A model generated the notes under the pieces. The model made no database searches, was not told the DNA's origin, and saw nothing but the letters and a program-made list of their open reading frames with translations. A DNA stretch of 64,000 nucleotides, from positions 50,812,021 through 50,876,020 of the forward strand of contig JAOWCC010001634.1 in assembly GCA_030867875.1 (NCBI GenBank), given 5' to 3'. This DNA comes from Actinernus sp. WN-2022 (Eukaryota > Cnidaria > Anthozoa > Actiniaria > Actinernidae). Each line of letters starts with the position of its first letter. The first letter of the stretch is position 1. The position numbers and the translations under genes are program-made. Shown in pieces: positions 38,501 to 42,214 of the stretch.

Positions 38501-40510
38501 CCGGTATTGTTAGCTAAATTTACACTGAGAGGTGCGGGTAATCTGTCGGTGCGGGTAATCTGTTAATATATTTTTCTTTGAGACTCTAAAATCAGCGGGT
38601 GCGGGTAATACGCCATGCGGGTACTAGGCCGGAAATTACGGTAGCAGTTATGCCAGCAGTATAACAACAAGTAAAATACGCTTGGAGAAGTTGGCAAACA
38701 GACTTAACTGCCAACGTAACTGAGGGGATGACCCTAGTTTAATATATTGTAATCTGCAATAAATTATACATGTATATCAACAGGAACTAAATCGTAAGCG
38801 GCAAACTCCGAGATTCTTTGCACTTTGCAGAGGATGCAGCAAGGGCTTACAATGATGAATATAAAGCAATACTTTAAAGGGATACCTGAATGAAAAACAC
38901 ATTTGGGCTCAAAATCACCTTTCAGATGTACATTTGTACTTTGTTCAGAAAACGTATAAAAAAATGATAAAACTTTTTCAGAGTTGAGAACGAGCCCCTC
39001 AAAGTTGGCCCTGCGAAGACCTGGGCGCTGCCATCTTGTTGAGATTAATTCCTGTGACATTTTTTACGTCACTTCGTCCCACCGGAGTTTTGCAGTTAAC
39101 TAGTTGTAGCGACTTGTTTTCTTTGTAGAATTTTCACACGTGCTTGGAATTAGAGTAGATTTTCATCTTCATCCTCCCAGCCTTCTGAACTTCTCTCACA
39201 ATATCGTCTTCATCATATTTTTGTTCAAGTACGAAATTGCTCTGCCATATCGATGCAAATCTACTCTAATTCCGAGCATGTGAAAATTATACAAAGAAAA
39301 TAAGTTGCTACAAGTTAACCGCAAGGCTCCAGCGGGACGAAGTGACGTAAAAAAATGTCACAGAAATTAATGTACTGTAAACAAGATGGCGCCGCCCAGG
39401 TCTTTGCGGAGCAAACTTTGAGGGGCTTGTTCTCAACTCTGAAAATTTGTTATCAAATTTTAATACATTTTCTGAACAAAGTACCAAATGTGTTTTTCAC
39501 TCGGGTATCCCTTTAATGTTCCAGCTTTTATACCCAGACAGTATATTATCAGGGGGCTTTTAACTAACCAATGATATGAGCTGTACCGTATTGCAACTAG
39601 ACAGCATGTGCACGCAGGAAGCGACATGGATGCTCTATAGATGTGGCATACAGGCTAATACCAATCCTAGGTAATGATAGAAAATAGCACGAGGGACTAA
39701 GCAGTAAGAACCCAGACATGAATAGGGCTCTGAGTGAAAAACATGACTTTGGACTTTGGATATGCCAATGCCAATACTCTGAACTTAGATGTTTAGCGTG
39801 ACTGATGACCTGTTGACTCAGGTTCCATTAACTGCATTTTAGTGACCTATACATGTATGTTGACAGTCCCTAGTAAAGGGAACCAAGATGGTGACAGTGA
39901 CATAACATGCATACCAGCAATAGTACACATGACCAACCCAATCTAGCAGTTGCTGTAGTATAGTAGTGCCTTACCGATTGTGGCTGTATAGGGTATGTCT
40001 GGTTGAATGGAGTCCATTCTTTGCGTAAGACATTCTTTATGTTACTAAATGCCTTCCTTGTCGCATGGAAAAACGCATAACTAGATTATAAAATATAATA
40101 AAGAAAAAGACAAATTACATATGGTCCAGTACTGCAGTAGTGTTAAATTTGGCAAAAGCAAAAACATTAAGAATTAGAAATTAGGCCGTAATGATGTGGA
40201 CTTGATAATGGTAATGGCACAAACTTGCCCCCCAGTCAAAATTTCCATACAAACGTCTGTATTGCGGGCCTATAGAGTATAGTTCAAAAGAACCATGGAA
40301 GGCCGAAGCCGAAGGGTCTATTTAAGTCAAAGAACATTCCTTCCCTAATTTGGAGTAATTGTACGCTCAAAACTGAAAATGACTGCACCTAGAGAATGAA
40401 CACAATATGGCTATAATGATGTTCAAGTGTAAAGAGTGTTACAGCCAAACTAACCTGAGGAAAGTGAGAACAAACACAAATATGTGATAAGCCGTGTAGC
40501 GCTCCGCCAT
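2503..40510 (-). CDS. SLC37A3: SLC37A3-like transporter gene, 5' two-thirds of the visible locus (10 exons; 3' end off window)
   Basis: Spliced minus-strand gene assembled by eye. Exons (plus coordinates) are 40455-40510, 39975-40080, 25790-25822, 23483-23542, 18058-18141, 9143-9221, 5720-5786, 4431-4497, 2959-2988 and 2503-2587. All introns are GT-AG, phases agree at every junction, and 667 nt encode about 222 residues without a stop. The product is the N-terminal half of an MFS antiporter: TM1, the HATRK motif, GLYISGVLGDR (the MFS loop between TM2 and TM3), then QSTGWPS, GNWFGK and GIWSACASVGN. Family knowledge: SLC37 members exchange sugar-phosphate for phosphate in the ER, and SLC37A3 works in lysosomes. 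Residues around the IW/VW..FF..FLG..DT segment resemble SLC37A3 more than A1, A2 or A4. Introns reach 14.2 kb (intron 2) and hold nearly all transposons between 2.6 and 40 kb. Later exons are not visible in 1-2500. Confidence 0.85.
2890..2939 (-). repeat. Second tandem copy of micro-exon 9 and its acceptor
   Basis: Fifty bases at 2890-2939 repeat 2958-3007 exactly: the 30-nt exon, its AG acceptor and part of the upstream intron. The spacing is 68 bp. In this copy GAG is followed by GTTCAA instead of GTAAGC, so the donor is weak. If both were spliced in, ten residues (VASVLDYGYE) would be inserted in frame. Which copy is used cannot be told from sequence. Confidence 0.8.
2959..2988 (-). CDS. 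SLC37A3: SLC37A3-like exon 9 (30-nt micro-exon, copy with strong donor)
   Basis: 30 nt, phase 0 to phase 0; it reads VASVLDYGYE. Acceptor is CATATAG and donor is GTAAGC. It matches the ASSVL.YGYE segment between GNI.GA and the next TM in the family. A second exact copy of exon and acceptor lies 68 bp downstream (2891-2920) with a weaker donor (GTTCAA). Confidence 0.8.
3597..3935. repeat. Two-copy tandem duplication, about 173-bp unit
   Basis: The block beginning ATAGTTTTGGTAGTAAACA at 3597 recurs at 3770 with few differences, including a G-rich segment GAGGGGGGAGGGG. It lies in SLC37A3-like intron 8. Confidence 0.8.
4431..4497 (-). CDS. SLC37A3: SLC37A3-like exon 8 (GIWSACASVGN)
   Basis: 67 nt, acceptor TGTTTAG and donor GTAAGA. 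It reads RGLVFGIWSACASVGNIFGA and then LE. R.(V/L)VFG.WSACASVGNI.GA is a family signature. The exon's first bases and its acceptor form the repeating block of a minisatellite directly upstream (4490-4880). Confidence 0.92.
4490..4880. repeat. 47-bp minisatellite built on the exon 8 splice acceptor
   Basis: About eight units of AACCATGGCTAAACAAGTAT plus TAACACCAAACTATTAGG-type sequence follow the start of exon 8. Each unit carries, on the minus strand, the acceptor TAG followed by C(C/A)(G/T)TGGTTTAGTGTT, i.e. the first ~14 bases of the exon. Two units are longer by about 5 bp (ATACATGT insertion). The outermost unit on the left is the real exon edge. Confidence 0.85.
5720..5786 (-). CDS. SLC37A3: SLC37A3-like exon 7 (QSTGWPS...GNWFGK)
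   Basis: 67 nt, acceptor ACCAAG and donor GTATTA. It reads GILQSTGWPSTVAIMGNW and then FGKS. The QSTGWP..VA(V/I)MGNWFGK motif is nearly invariant in SLC37 proteins. It ends in phase 2 (AG), joined to C of exon 8. Confidence 0.92.
5868..5970. repeat. Foldback MITE, about 100 bp
   Basis: GTTTAAAACACGAACAGCAG...TTTTATCAAGT...ACTTGATAAAACACGTGCTG...GTGTTTTAAAC forms two long complementary arms around GAGGGCGAAGCCGGAG. No coding capacity. Confidence 0.75.
5970..7700. other. Intron 6 sequence without recognised genes
   Basis: No gene supported. 6690-6790 resembles 33740-33830 (shared core GATTTGCTTCATCT then ATTGGACAAAATG), so a dispersed repeat of unknown class lies here. Confidence 0.5.
7710..7970 (+). 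repeat. tRNA-derived SINE, copy 1
   Basis: The head contains a Pol III B box (GGTTTGAGTCCC at 7768-7779) and a degraded A box. The body reads GAGTTTGTTGGTATCTCG...GGGTTTTTCTCC...ATTCCAATTCGATCTGTGGATTAG...GTTGTTTCAGG. Other copies are at 18463-18722, 57848-57985 and 63062-63318. Confidence 0.75.
9143..9221 (-). CDS. SLC37A3: SLC37A3-like exon 6 (TM3-TM4)
   Basis: 79 nt, acceptor TTTCATCAG and donor GTAAGT. It reads VFMFGTVSKWIGVYNIW and then YYGIFMGLN(G). The V.(V/F)FG.....(L)..YN.W pattern follows FGMCSSA in SLC37A3. It ends in phase 1, completed by GA of exon 7 to give Gly. Confidence 0.85.
9885..11280. repeat. 72-bp satellite array, about 19 units
   Basis: Unit: AAGCTGTTGTGCATTGCATT, ATCATGATAACTTATGCTCA, CTGACCAGTTAGGGTCC and TTTTTATATTGGAGT. 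Units are nearly identical. Rare units carry two extra bases (GTATTAGCTG instead of GTAAGCTG). Because 72 is a multiple of three, long minus-strand open frames arise (repeating YKKDPNWSVSISYHDNAM); they end at the two-base variants and are not genes. Confidence 0.95.
11290..11640 (+). pseudogene. LINE ORF2 linker fragment
   Basis: Encodes RSFLNDLHVYTLPWEQL, DEMWGCWKALFVQVLDRHA and KKGSLPWVSKEIKRKLFKRN. This is the segment between endonuclease and RT in CR1/L2-like LINEs (..W..W...F...ldkhaP...k.....PW.t.ei). Both ends are cut: the left by the 72-bp satellite, the right by a stop. No RT follows in this strand. Confidence 0.6.
12145..13232 (-). pseudogene. CR1/L2-like LINE reverse transcriptase, 5'-truncated
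   Basis: Open from about 13232 to the stop at 12145. It begins at the KAFDKVGH part of RT, then QAFLTNRSQ, SGVPQGSVLGP, LFLLYINDLP, the catalytic FADDT box (YADD family), HVLRITRK and YLGVTLTSDLRW. The C-terminal thumb region has ARYTLNRYHNTSSV and ..WNSLP. The RT fingers and endonuclease are missing, so this is a typical 5'-truncated insertion. The 5' edge shows a short direct repeat (GGCCTTAGAAAA twice). It lies in SLC37A3-like intron 5. Confidence 0.85.
13320..13560. other. Purine/pyrimidine-skewed low-complexity stretch
   Basis: Runs such as GGGGGATTC, AAAGGGGG and CCACCCCTCCCC dominate. No coding or repeat family recognised. Confidence 0.5.
13520..13645 (-). repeat. 5S-rRNA-like / Pol III-like module at the end of the left inverted-repeat arm
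   Basis: On the minus strand an A-box-like GTGGCGCAGTGCGATAA is followed by AAAGTTAAGCCCGATCGGGT, then GTAAGTAAATGGATGGGTGACC. The last two blocks match the 5S rRNA core AAGTTAAGC..TCGGG..(G)TTAGTA.TTGGATGGGTGACC, which contains the 5S internal promoter (A box, IE and C box). The order suggests a SINE3-type (5S-derived) head or a 5S pseudogene fused to a tRNA-like piece. The right arm carries a decayed version near 28325-28420. Confidence 0.5.
13563..16470. repeat. Left arm of a large diverged inverted repeat
   Basis: 13563-14980 continued at 16336-16470 is the reverse complement, at roughly three-quarters identity by eye, of 26060-28420. Landmarks are the Pol III-like end, GGAACCCAGTCCCTCTCGTTA versus AGAGGGACTGGGTTC, CCAGCTCGTACTCGTTAGAC versus GTCTAATGAGTATGAGCC, and a run of ~120-bp subrepeats rich in CCCTAACC/TTTAGGGTG. 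The arm is split by a 1,356-bp element (14980-16335). Confidence 0.8.
14980..16335. mobile_element. Non-autonomous TIR element (CAGGGCTTATGG), hAT-like
   Basis: Left end CAGGGCTTATGGAATTATGC and right end ...GGATGCGGGG...CCATAAGCACTG in reverse complement give TIR CAG(G/T)GCTTATGG. A perfect 6-bp target duplication TTTAGG is at 14974-14979 and 16336-16341. Subterminal CCCGCATAATT motifs repeat about ten times at both ends. No transposase frame remains. hAT-group elements with 5-6 bp duplications are known; the class is inferred. Confidence 0.7.
16657..17855 (-). pseudogene. LINE reverse transcriptase fragment, frameshifted
   Basis: Minus-strand coding from about 17855: NKVSNTFNKHFTSIVSSI, then SLPINVATGLDGISSPLLK, VTPVYKNGAKTDMNNYRPIS, STQSGFRPLHSCETILI, FLDFRKAFDVINHDLLLNKL. 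Near 16930-16980 the frame breaks and part of the PxG turn is missing; it resumes with GSILGPVLLIIFINDLP and the catalytic YADDS. The endonuclease and C-terminal third are absent. It lies in SLC37A3-like intron 5, next to exon 5. Confidence 0.8.
18058..18141 (-). CDS. SLC37A3: SLC37A3-like exon 5 (MFS loop motif GDR)
   Basis: 84 nt, phase 0 to phase 0, acceptor ACAAG and donor GTGAGT. It reads GLYISGVLGDRYNLRKVL followed by AFGMCSSAIM. G..(S)G..GDR.NLR.VL.FGMCSSA is the strongest family signature in the gene: the conserved MFS loop between TM2 and TM3 (G-D-R) followed by TM3. Confidence 0.92.
18463..18722 (-). repeat. tRNA-derived SINE, copy 2, with an internal replacement
   Basis: Same family as at 7710 in reverse orientation. 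The tRNA-like head (GGGTCACAAAGGTGAGAGGC, B box in reverse at about 18665-18676) and the tail are present. About 90 bp between them (18560-18650) do not match the other copies, consistent with a later insertion or recombination. Confidence 0.65.
18990..20300. other. Intron 4 sequence without recognised genes
   Basis: Nothing supported: AT-rich, a few TACATGTACATGT runs (about 20004-20018), and no reading frame with recognisable motifs. Confidence 0.5.
20303..21221 (-). pseudogene. LINE reverse transcriptase fragment, badly decayed
   Basis: Minus-strand pieces in several frames: SSPKNYRPISLTCIACKVME, PLQHGFHRGFSTETQLIS, DVLLLDFSKAFDS(VP)H, then after a frameshift a distorted SSGVCQ..GPP.. region and finally LPQTWQMEFNLTKCNIMSVT. 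This is the RT core of a CR1/Jockey-like element, with the YADD region lost or damaged. It lies in SLC37A3-like intron 4. Confidence 0.7.
21967..22396. mobile_element. MITE (GGTTGTTTGAAGCAAGGTTA ends) hosting a second MITE
   Basis: Left end CGGTTGTTTGAAGCAAGGTT and right end AACCTTGCTTCGAACAACC are inverted. The interior has short palindromes of the type AACCC(A/T)GGGTTA. A related end occurs at 55998-56012 (TTCGAACAACCGGGCCC). The copy is interrupted at 22071-22361. Confidence 0.7.
22071..22361. mobile_element. Poly(G)/poly(C)-ended foldback element with 8-bp target duplication
   Basis: Starts TCCCGG plus an 18-G run, TACTCCTTATAAGGAATA, GGGGAGGCTCCGCCC, and ends with GGGCGGAGCCTCCCC...GAATAC plus a long C run. 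The duplication GGTTAAAG is at 22063-22070 and 22362-22369. The interior holds repeats of TATATAAAAGGGTAGGG. No coding capacity; an 8-bp duplication fits a hAT-group MITE. Confidence 0.75.
22790..23480. other. Intron 4 sequence without recognised genes
   Basis: No coding region. A T(9)G(10) homopolymer pair lies at about 23210-23231. Confidence 0.5.
23483..23542 (-). CDS. SLC37A3: SLC37A3-like exon 4 (TM2 start)
   Basis: 60 nt, phase 0 to phase 0, acceptor TACTAG and donor GTAAGT; it reads DEAKIFLGAMDTTFLSTYAI. The FLG..DT.FL.(S)YA pattern starts TM2 in SLC37A3. It continues directly into GLYISG of exon 5. Confidence 0.85.
23941..25649. mobile_element. 1.7-kb non-autonomous element with Tc1/mariner-like ends
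   Basis: Ends CAGTCCCGCTCAAAAACTTT and GCAACC are repeated in inverse at 25624-25649, flanked by TA on both sides, as for Tc1/mariner insertions. Both subterminal regions carry ~30-bp direct repeats (GACGGCTAGCCACCAAACGT then CTAGCGGCGTC). The 1.2-kb interior has no transposase frame. It fills most of SLC37A3-like intron 3. Confidence 0.8.
25790..25822 (-). CDS. SLC37A3: SLC37A3-like exon 3 (33-nt micro-exon)
   Basis: 33 nt, phase 0 to phase 0, between CTCAG and GTATTT; it reads VWESRQFFSNE. It aligns in order with the luminal loop between TM1 and TM2 (IW....LF.. in the human protein as I recall it). It is short, so the call rests on splice sites, phase and position between exons 2 and 4. 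An element with Tc1-like ends lies 140 bp downstream in intron 3. Confidence 0.7.
26060..28420. repeat. Right arm of the large inverted repeat
   Basis: Reverse-complement partner of 13563-16470. It runs from TTTAGGGTG-type subrepeats (26070-26329, 27602-27680) through AGGAATGCATTTGCATGGAG, GGCAAAGTGAAAACATAACTG and CATTGGAAAAGCTGAGTC to the Pol III-like end GCGCTTCTGTGGTGCAGTGT...CCAAGTTAAGCCCT. It is interrupted by an element at 26330-27601. It lies in SLC37A3-like intron 2. Confidence 0.8.
26330..27601. mobile_element. Non-autonomous TIR element (CAGGGCTCGAAATAACGGCC), hAT-like
   Basis: Left end CAGGGCTCGAAATAACGGCC is matched exactly in inverse by GGCCGTTATTTCGAGCCCTG at the right. The 5-bp duplication GTTAG is at 26325-26329 and 27602-27606. 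Subterminal GACCGGTCAA/CCGGACATT motifs recur. No transposase frame. Confidence 0.75.
28430..29105 (-). pseudogene. LINE with internal deletion: RT core joined to C-terminal zinc finger
   Basis: Minus strand: GVKQGCVLAPSLF-like start near 29100, MVFAAMLSDAF, IRYRTDGKLFNLHQL, LRDFLFADDCARNTHTE (catalytic ADD), NFGLTISTKKTEVMFQPAP. At about 28770-28790 the sequence jumps into the C-terminal domain HPIKDTLKASLKSF...CPTCGRPFSARLGLISHLRKH, a C2H2 finger that ends this LINE type. The ~200 residues normally between are missing. The 3' UTR reads GATATGACC/TCGCGATGGAC before abutting the inverted-repeat arm. Confidence 0.75.
29440..29895. repeat. 40-bp tandem repeat, about 11-12 units, abutting the Gypsy element
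   Basis: Unit: AGCCATAACTGAATTGATTG then TGCCATGATGAAAATGATTT, with variants (TTGCTGTAACTG). Three units span 120 bp, so the minus strand is open in several frames without being a gene. The last unit runs directly into the Gypsy zinc-knuckle codons at 29892. Confidence 0.9.
29892..31580 (+). pseudogene. Ty3/Gypsy element, 5' part: zinc-knuckle remnant, protease, RT
   Basis: Starts inside a gag-type CCHC knuckle (GHYARKCPA), so gag and the 5' LTR are missing. An aspartic protease follows (PILLDTGATVSVFSEE, 30130-30180), then a linker with frame changes near 30240-30300, 30790 and 30975. The RT is readable from about 30985: PPRRTPPHQREVI, SPWSSPVVLVWK, RIDYRRLNQCT, FSCLDLASGYWQMKV, PFGLTNGPASFQRLM and catalytic YIDDIIIWS. 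The element is cut at about 31580 by a 4.2-kb insertion and continues at 35795. Inactive. Confidence 0.9.
31698..32804 (+). CDS. Tc1/mariner (IS630)-type DDE transposase, intact ORF
   Basis: 368 residues, uninterrupted. Residues ~1-60 form a helix-turn-helix (SLHQVAKECEVSPSTVLRIC). A second HTH-like region follows (RSLNSLREQEGHFSLKRIMK, then SVSDRTIRCVLNKNGYY). The catalytic core has the first Asp in AFYLDGTSF, the second in LWLQDGDPSQN, and the third acidic residue in SPDLNPIENMF. These are the D, D and E of the Tc1 group. Length is typical for the family. An AATAAA lies at about 32998. Terminal repeats were not found, so mobility is unproven. The open frame inside a wrecked Gypsy copy suggests a younger insertion. 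I would choose ATG 31698 or the near-downstream ATG 31704. Confidence 0.88.
   Translation: MRMVFRGKIPVGKRSYILYLRGVQNLSLHQVAKECEVSPSTVLRICKSSCETKKANGKTVGKKSPGGQPKLTAQQRRAILRSLNSLREQEGHFSLKRIMKDAGIRQGSVSDRTIRCVLNKNGYYHLQARRKALLSVRDRKVRVHFAKSLLRNNSSDIWTDKIAFYLDGTSFVYKTNPIDQARAPRGHVWRKKCEGLAHGCTSKKKKEGTGGKVVKMIVAISYNRGIIVCSQYNKMCGDFFESFIDQNFPWMFRLAGKGDSRLWLQDGDPSQNSAKARAAMTRVNAELFKNPPRSPDLNPIENMFSTVYQRLRGDALRYRISRETFAEFSERVRKTIFQIPVDAINKLIESMNRRVKLVIQRKGERLKY
32805..35745. other. Non-coding remainder of the insertion
   Basis: No further coding region supported. It contains the repeats listed for the insertion and two duplicated hairpin motifs (GGCCTTTTTCCTTTGTTC/AACAAAGGAAAAAGACC at about 33671-33709). 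Confidence 0.5.
35795..38085 (+). pseudogene. Ty3/Gypsy element, 3' part: RT end, RNase H, integrase
   Basis: Continues RT/RNase H: LKLKPAKCQFLKQRVTFLGH, LQRFLGLAGYYRCF, then after a frame change near 36105 the RNase H blocks RSLNEHEKNYCTTWLEMLAL, VRTDHNSLRWLMSF, HRPGRSHVNADAMSR. Integrase: H2C2 region with CDNCLTCAKCKLRK (36950), core with YLDIVGPLP (first Asp), the expected N/D of the second motif degraded (VHSNQGRNFES), and YHPEANGQIENFQRTLK (Glu). The C-terminal GPY-like module reads KFHHNWEGPYTVVERI. Stops or shifts at about 36897, 37172, 37532 and 37900 kill the frame. No 3' LTR recognised. Lies in SLC37A3-like intron 2. Confidence 0.9.
38110..38870. other. Intron 2 sequence without recognised genes
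   Basis: No coding region. Short GGTGCGGGTAATCTG-type repeats at 38532-38600. Confidence 0.5.
38878..39512. mobile_element. Foldback MITE with TTAA duplication, copy 1 (Kolobok/piggyBac-like target)
   Basis: TTAA at 38874-38877 and 39513-39516 flank ends AGGGATACCTGAATGAAAAA and TTTTTCACTCGGGTATCCCT. Arms of about 200 bp are inverted copies (GAACGAGCCCCTCAAAGTTG; ACGTCACTTCGTCCCACC). Same family as 50712-51439. TTAA plus AGGG ends fit Kolobok; class inferred. Confidence 0.8.
39975..40080 (-). CDS. SLC37A3: SLC37A3-like exon 2 (HATRK motif)
   Basis: 106 nt between acceptor ATCTAG and donor GTAAGG. It reads YAFFHATRKAFSNIKN and then LRKEWTPFNQTYP. The H-A-(S/T)-R-K block after TM1 is a hallmark of the SLC37 family. 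It ends in phase 0 and is followed by a 14.2-kb intron that contains the Gypsy element, the Tc1-type insert, a LINE fragment and the right arm of the large inverted repeat. Confidence 0.85.
40455..40510 (-). CDS. SLC37A3: SLC37A3-like exon 1 (start codon, TM1)
   Basis: ATG is at 40510 on the minus strand. 18 codons (MAERYTAYHIFVFVLTFL) plus AG precede the donor GTTAGT. The hydrophobic stretch is the start of TM1; SLC37 proteins start TM1 very near the N-terminus. The phase-2 end joins T of exon 2 to give Ser. The start context CAAGATGGCGGA fits a TISU initiator. Intron 1 is short (374 bp). Confidence 0.8.
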
Positions 40511-40514
40511 CTTG
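40503..40514 (-). promoter_or_regulatory. TISU/YY1-like start element of SLC37A3-like
   Basis: CAAGATGGCGGA matches 11 of 12 positions of the known TISU consensus SAASATGGCGGC, which overlaps the ATG of genes with very short 5' UTRs and also binds YY1. It suggests a leader of roughly 10-30 nt. Confidence 0.5.
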
Positions 40515-40520
40515 CTTATT

Positions 40521-40530
40521 CTCACGTGAC
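40521..40530 (-). promoter_or_regulatory. CACGTG E-box, CLEAR-like, 11 bp upstream of the ATG
   Basis: GTCACGTGAG on the minus strand differs at one position from the vertebrate CLEAR consensus GTCACGTGAC bound by TFEB/MITF. SLC37A3 is lysosomal in mammals, so the site is suggestive, but a single E-box is weak evidence. Confidence 0.35.
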
Positions 40531-40533
40531 ATC

Positions 40534-40581
40534 TAATCTCGTACCCAGATCTCCCATTTTACTGATCTGGATACGAGATTA
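40534..40581. repeat. 18-bp imperfect inverted repeat in the SLC37A3-like promoter
   Basis: Arms 40534-40551 (TAATCTCGTACCCAGATC) and 40564-40581 (GATCTGGATACGAGATTA) pair at 17 of 18 positions around a 12-bp spacer. This may be a hairpin or a bidirectional factor site. No known family recognised. Confidence 0.6.
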
Positions 40582-40611
40582 CGTGCCATCCAGACAGATC
40601 ATACCTGACCT

Positions 40612-40845
40612 GTTTGCCGCGTAGCACTAGTAAGTGTAAAGAATGTGATGTAAAGTGGTAAGCTGTAGTGCTAAGTGTGCACGCCCTACGAGGGAAAGAG
40701 AAAAAATATCTGACCCAAGTGGGACTCGAACCCAACGACCTCCAGGTTACATGTCTGGCGCTCTACCAACTGAGCTATCAAGTCAGCACTATAGCTTACC
40801 ACTTTACATCACATTCTTTACACTTACTAGTGCTACGCGGCAAAC
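40612..40845. repeat. Foldback unit: 61-bp inverted arms around a tRNA-Thr-like sequence
   Basis: Arms 40612-40672 (GTTTGCCGCGTAGCACTAGT...) and 40785-40845 (...CTAGTGCTACGCGGCAAAC) are inverted copies with one or two mismatches. The loop holds the tRNA-like gene on the minus strand. Pieces of the same sequence recur at 41220-41345, 41898-41935 and 44960-45190. Confidence 0.85.
40711..40784 (-). tRNA. tRNA-Thr(TGT)-like gene or pseudogene
   Basis: Minus strand folds as a cloverleaf: acceptor GACTTGA/TTGGGTC (with G-T pairs), D arm GCTC..GAGC (A box TAGCTCAGTTGG), anticodon arm CCAGA-CATGTAA-CCTGG, T arm TTGGG-TTCGAGT-CCCAC (B box GGTTCGAGTCC). It is followed by a T(6) Pol III terminator at about 40701-40707 (read in reverse). 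Odd: A instead of the invariant T at position 33 and a mismatch in the anticodon stem and T stem. That argues for a pseudogene or SINE head. Confidence 0.55.
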
Positions 40846-40914
40846 ATGATTTCATATCATAGCTACATATACATATTTAATATATAATTTTCGATGAAAT
40901 ACCAGTGTATATTT

Positions 40915-41220
40915 CTTTCTAATAAGTGATATCTTCACACGTGAAGATATAAATGATATCTTCACACGTGAAGATATCACTTTTGAAAATATGACTCGAT
41001 TTCAAAGATTTCTAGCCTTTTTAGTAAGAGATTGAAACTAGTATTTCATCAATAATTATATATTAAACAGAACATTACATGGCCGCTTGGAGATACGGAT
41101 TTTATCTTCTCGTGTTGATGAGTATCTTACTCGTTCGCTGCGCTCACTCGTAAGATATTTCATCAACACTCGAAGATAAAATCGGTATCTCCGCGCGGCC
41201 ATGTAATATCCTCTATATAA
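40915..41220. mobile_element. Two foldback MITEs
   Basis: 40926-40982 is a palindrome of GATATCTTCACACGTGAAGA units. 41073-41211 is a foldback element: ACATTACATGGCCGC..GGAGATACGGATTTTATCTT...CTCGTTCGCTGCGCTCACTCG...AAGATAAAATCGGTATCTCC..GCGGCCATGTAAT. The second type is, from memory, common in coral genomes. Confidence 0.7.
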
Positions 41221-41265
41221 TCGCCGTGACCCCATAAAACGCACCAATACCCACGATTGCTCTCA

Positions 41266-41336
41266 TCTGACTTGAGCGCCAGACATGTAACCTGGAGGTC
41301 GTTGGGTTCGAGTCCCATTGGGTCAGAGATTTTTTC
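41266..41336 (+). pseudogene. tRNA-Thr-like pseudogene lacking the D arm
   Basis: TCTGACTTGAGCGCCAGACA, then TGTAACCTGGAGGTCGTTGG and GTTCGAGTCCCATTGGGTCA match the tRNA-like unit at 40711-40784, but TAGCTCAGTTGGTAG is deleted. It is followed by AGAGATTTTTTC (terminator-like). Upstream sequence ATCGCCGTGACCCCATAAAA also precedes the half-copy at 45165. Confidence 0.6.
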
Positions 41337-41356
41337 TCTTTCGGGCTGGTGGTAAT

Positions 41357-41903
41357 GCGGGTATCAGCGGCCATCCCGAGGGGGCGGCCCCCGGGCAACC
41401 CACGGGCAACCCAGGGGCTTAGCAGGGGATTGTAGCAAAAACATGCCCCACACGCGGGGCATTAGAGCGCTTTTGCGTTTTCGTTAAAATACCCCGGGGA
41501 TATACCCACGGGGTTTGCACGTAATCTGCTGTCTCAACGTTCAGCTGTTTTCGCCACAGGACTCGCTCGATCAACGTTCTTCGATTTCTTTGTCCTTGAG
41601 GTAAGTCATATCATTATCATTCAAATTAAGAGATTAAATTAAGCCATCCACTGTCGGAAGACAGAACAAAGAAATAAAGGATAATATTTGTATAAAACTA
41701 TTAAGATTTTTGACACTTCTAAAACGTTTAGCTTCTAATACTTATAATATGTTGCCCAGGTTGCCCCAGGGGTGGGGGTTTTTGTCACAATTTTCTGCCC
41801 CACCCGAGGGGTTTTAGCATGTATTTGTCATGGCTGCTGTGACAAATGCCCCTGGGTGCCCGGGGGCCGCCCCCTCGGGATGGCCGCTGATACCCGCATA
41901 AGC
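41357..41903. mobile_element. TIR element, about 550 bp, 45-bp GC-rich ends
   Basis: Left ATGCGGGTATCAGCGGCCAT followed by CCCGAGGGGGCGGCCCCCGG, right CCGGGGGCCGCCCCCTCGGG then ATGGCCGCTGATACCCGCAT. Near-perfect inverted ends. The interior repeats GCCCCACACGCGGGGCATT / CTGCCCCACCCGAGGGG. No coding. Confidence 0.75.
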
Positions 41904-42214
41904 TGTAGTGCTAAGTGTGCACGCCCTACTTTACATACCACAGGTAGCCCAAGCTTAGGAACCTATTTATTTATAGGCCATCTAAATAAAAGTAAAACGT
42001 TTCGTTTACTATCGTCCTCTTGCTCGTGGGTCGGTTGGTCGATTCCAAAAAAAGAAGTTCTCGAAATCAAAATTCGTCGAATTTTTGATCAGGAAAACCA
42101 CAGAAAAAGGGGATACCGAAGCGGCCGCCATTTTGGCCGAACAGGGTTGAGACCTGGAATCGAGTGACAAATCAAATGGACTCCCGCTTCGATATCCGTT
42201 TTCTGCGATAAAAC

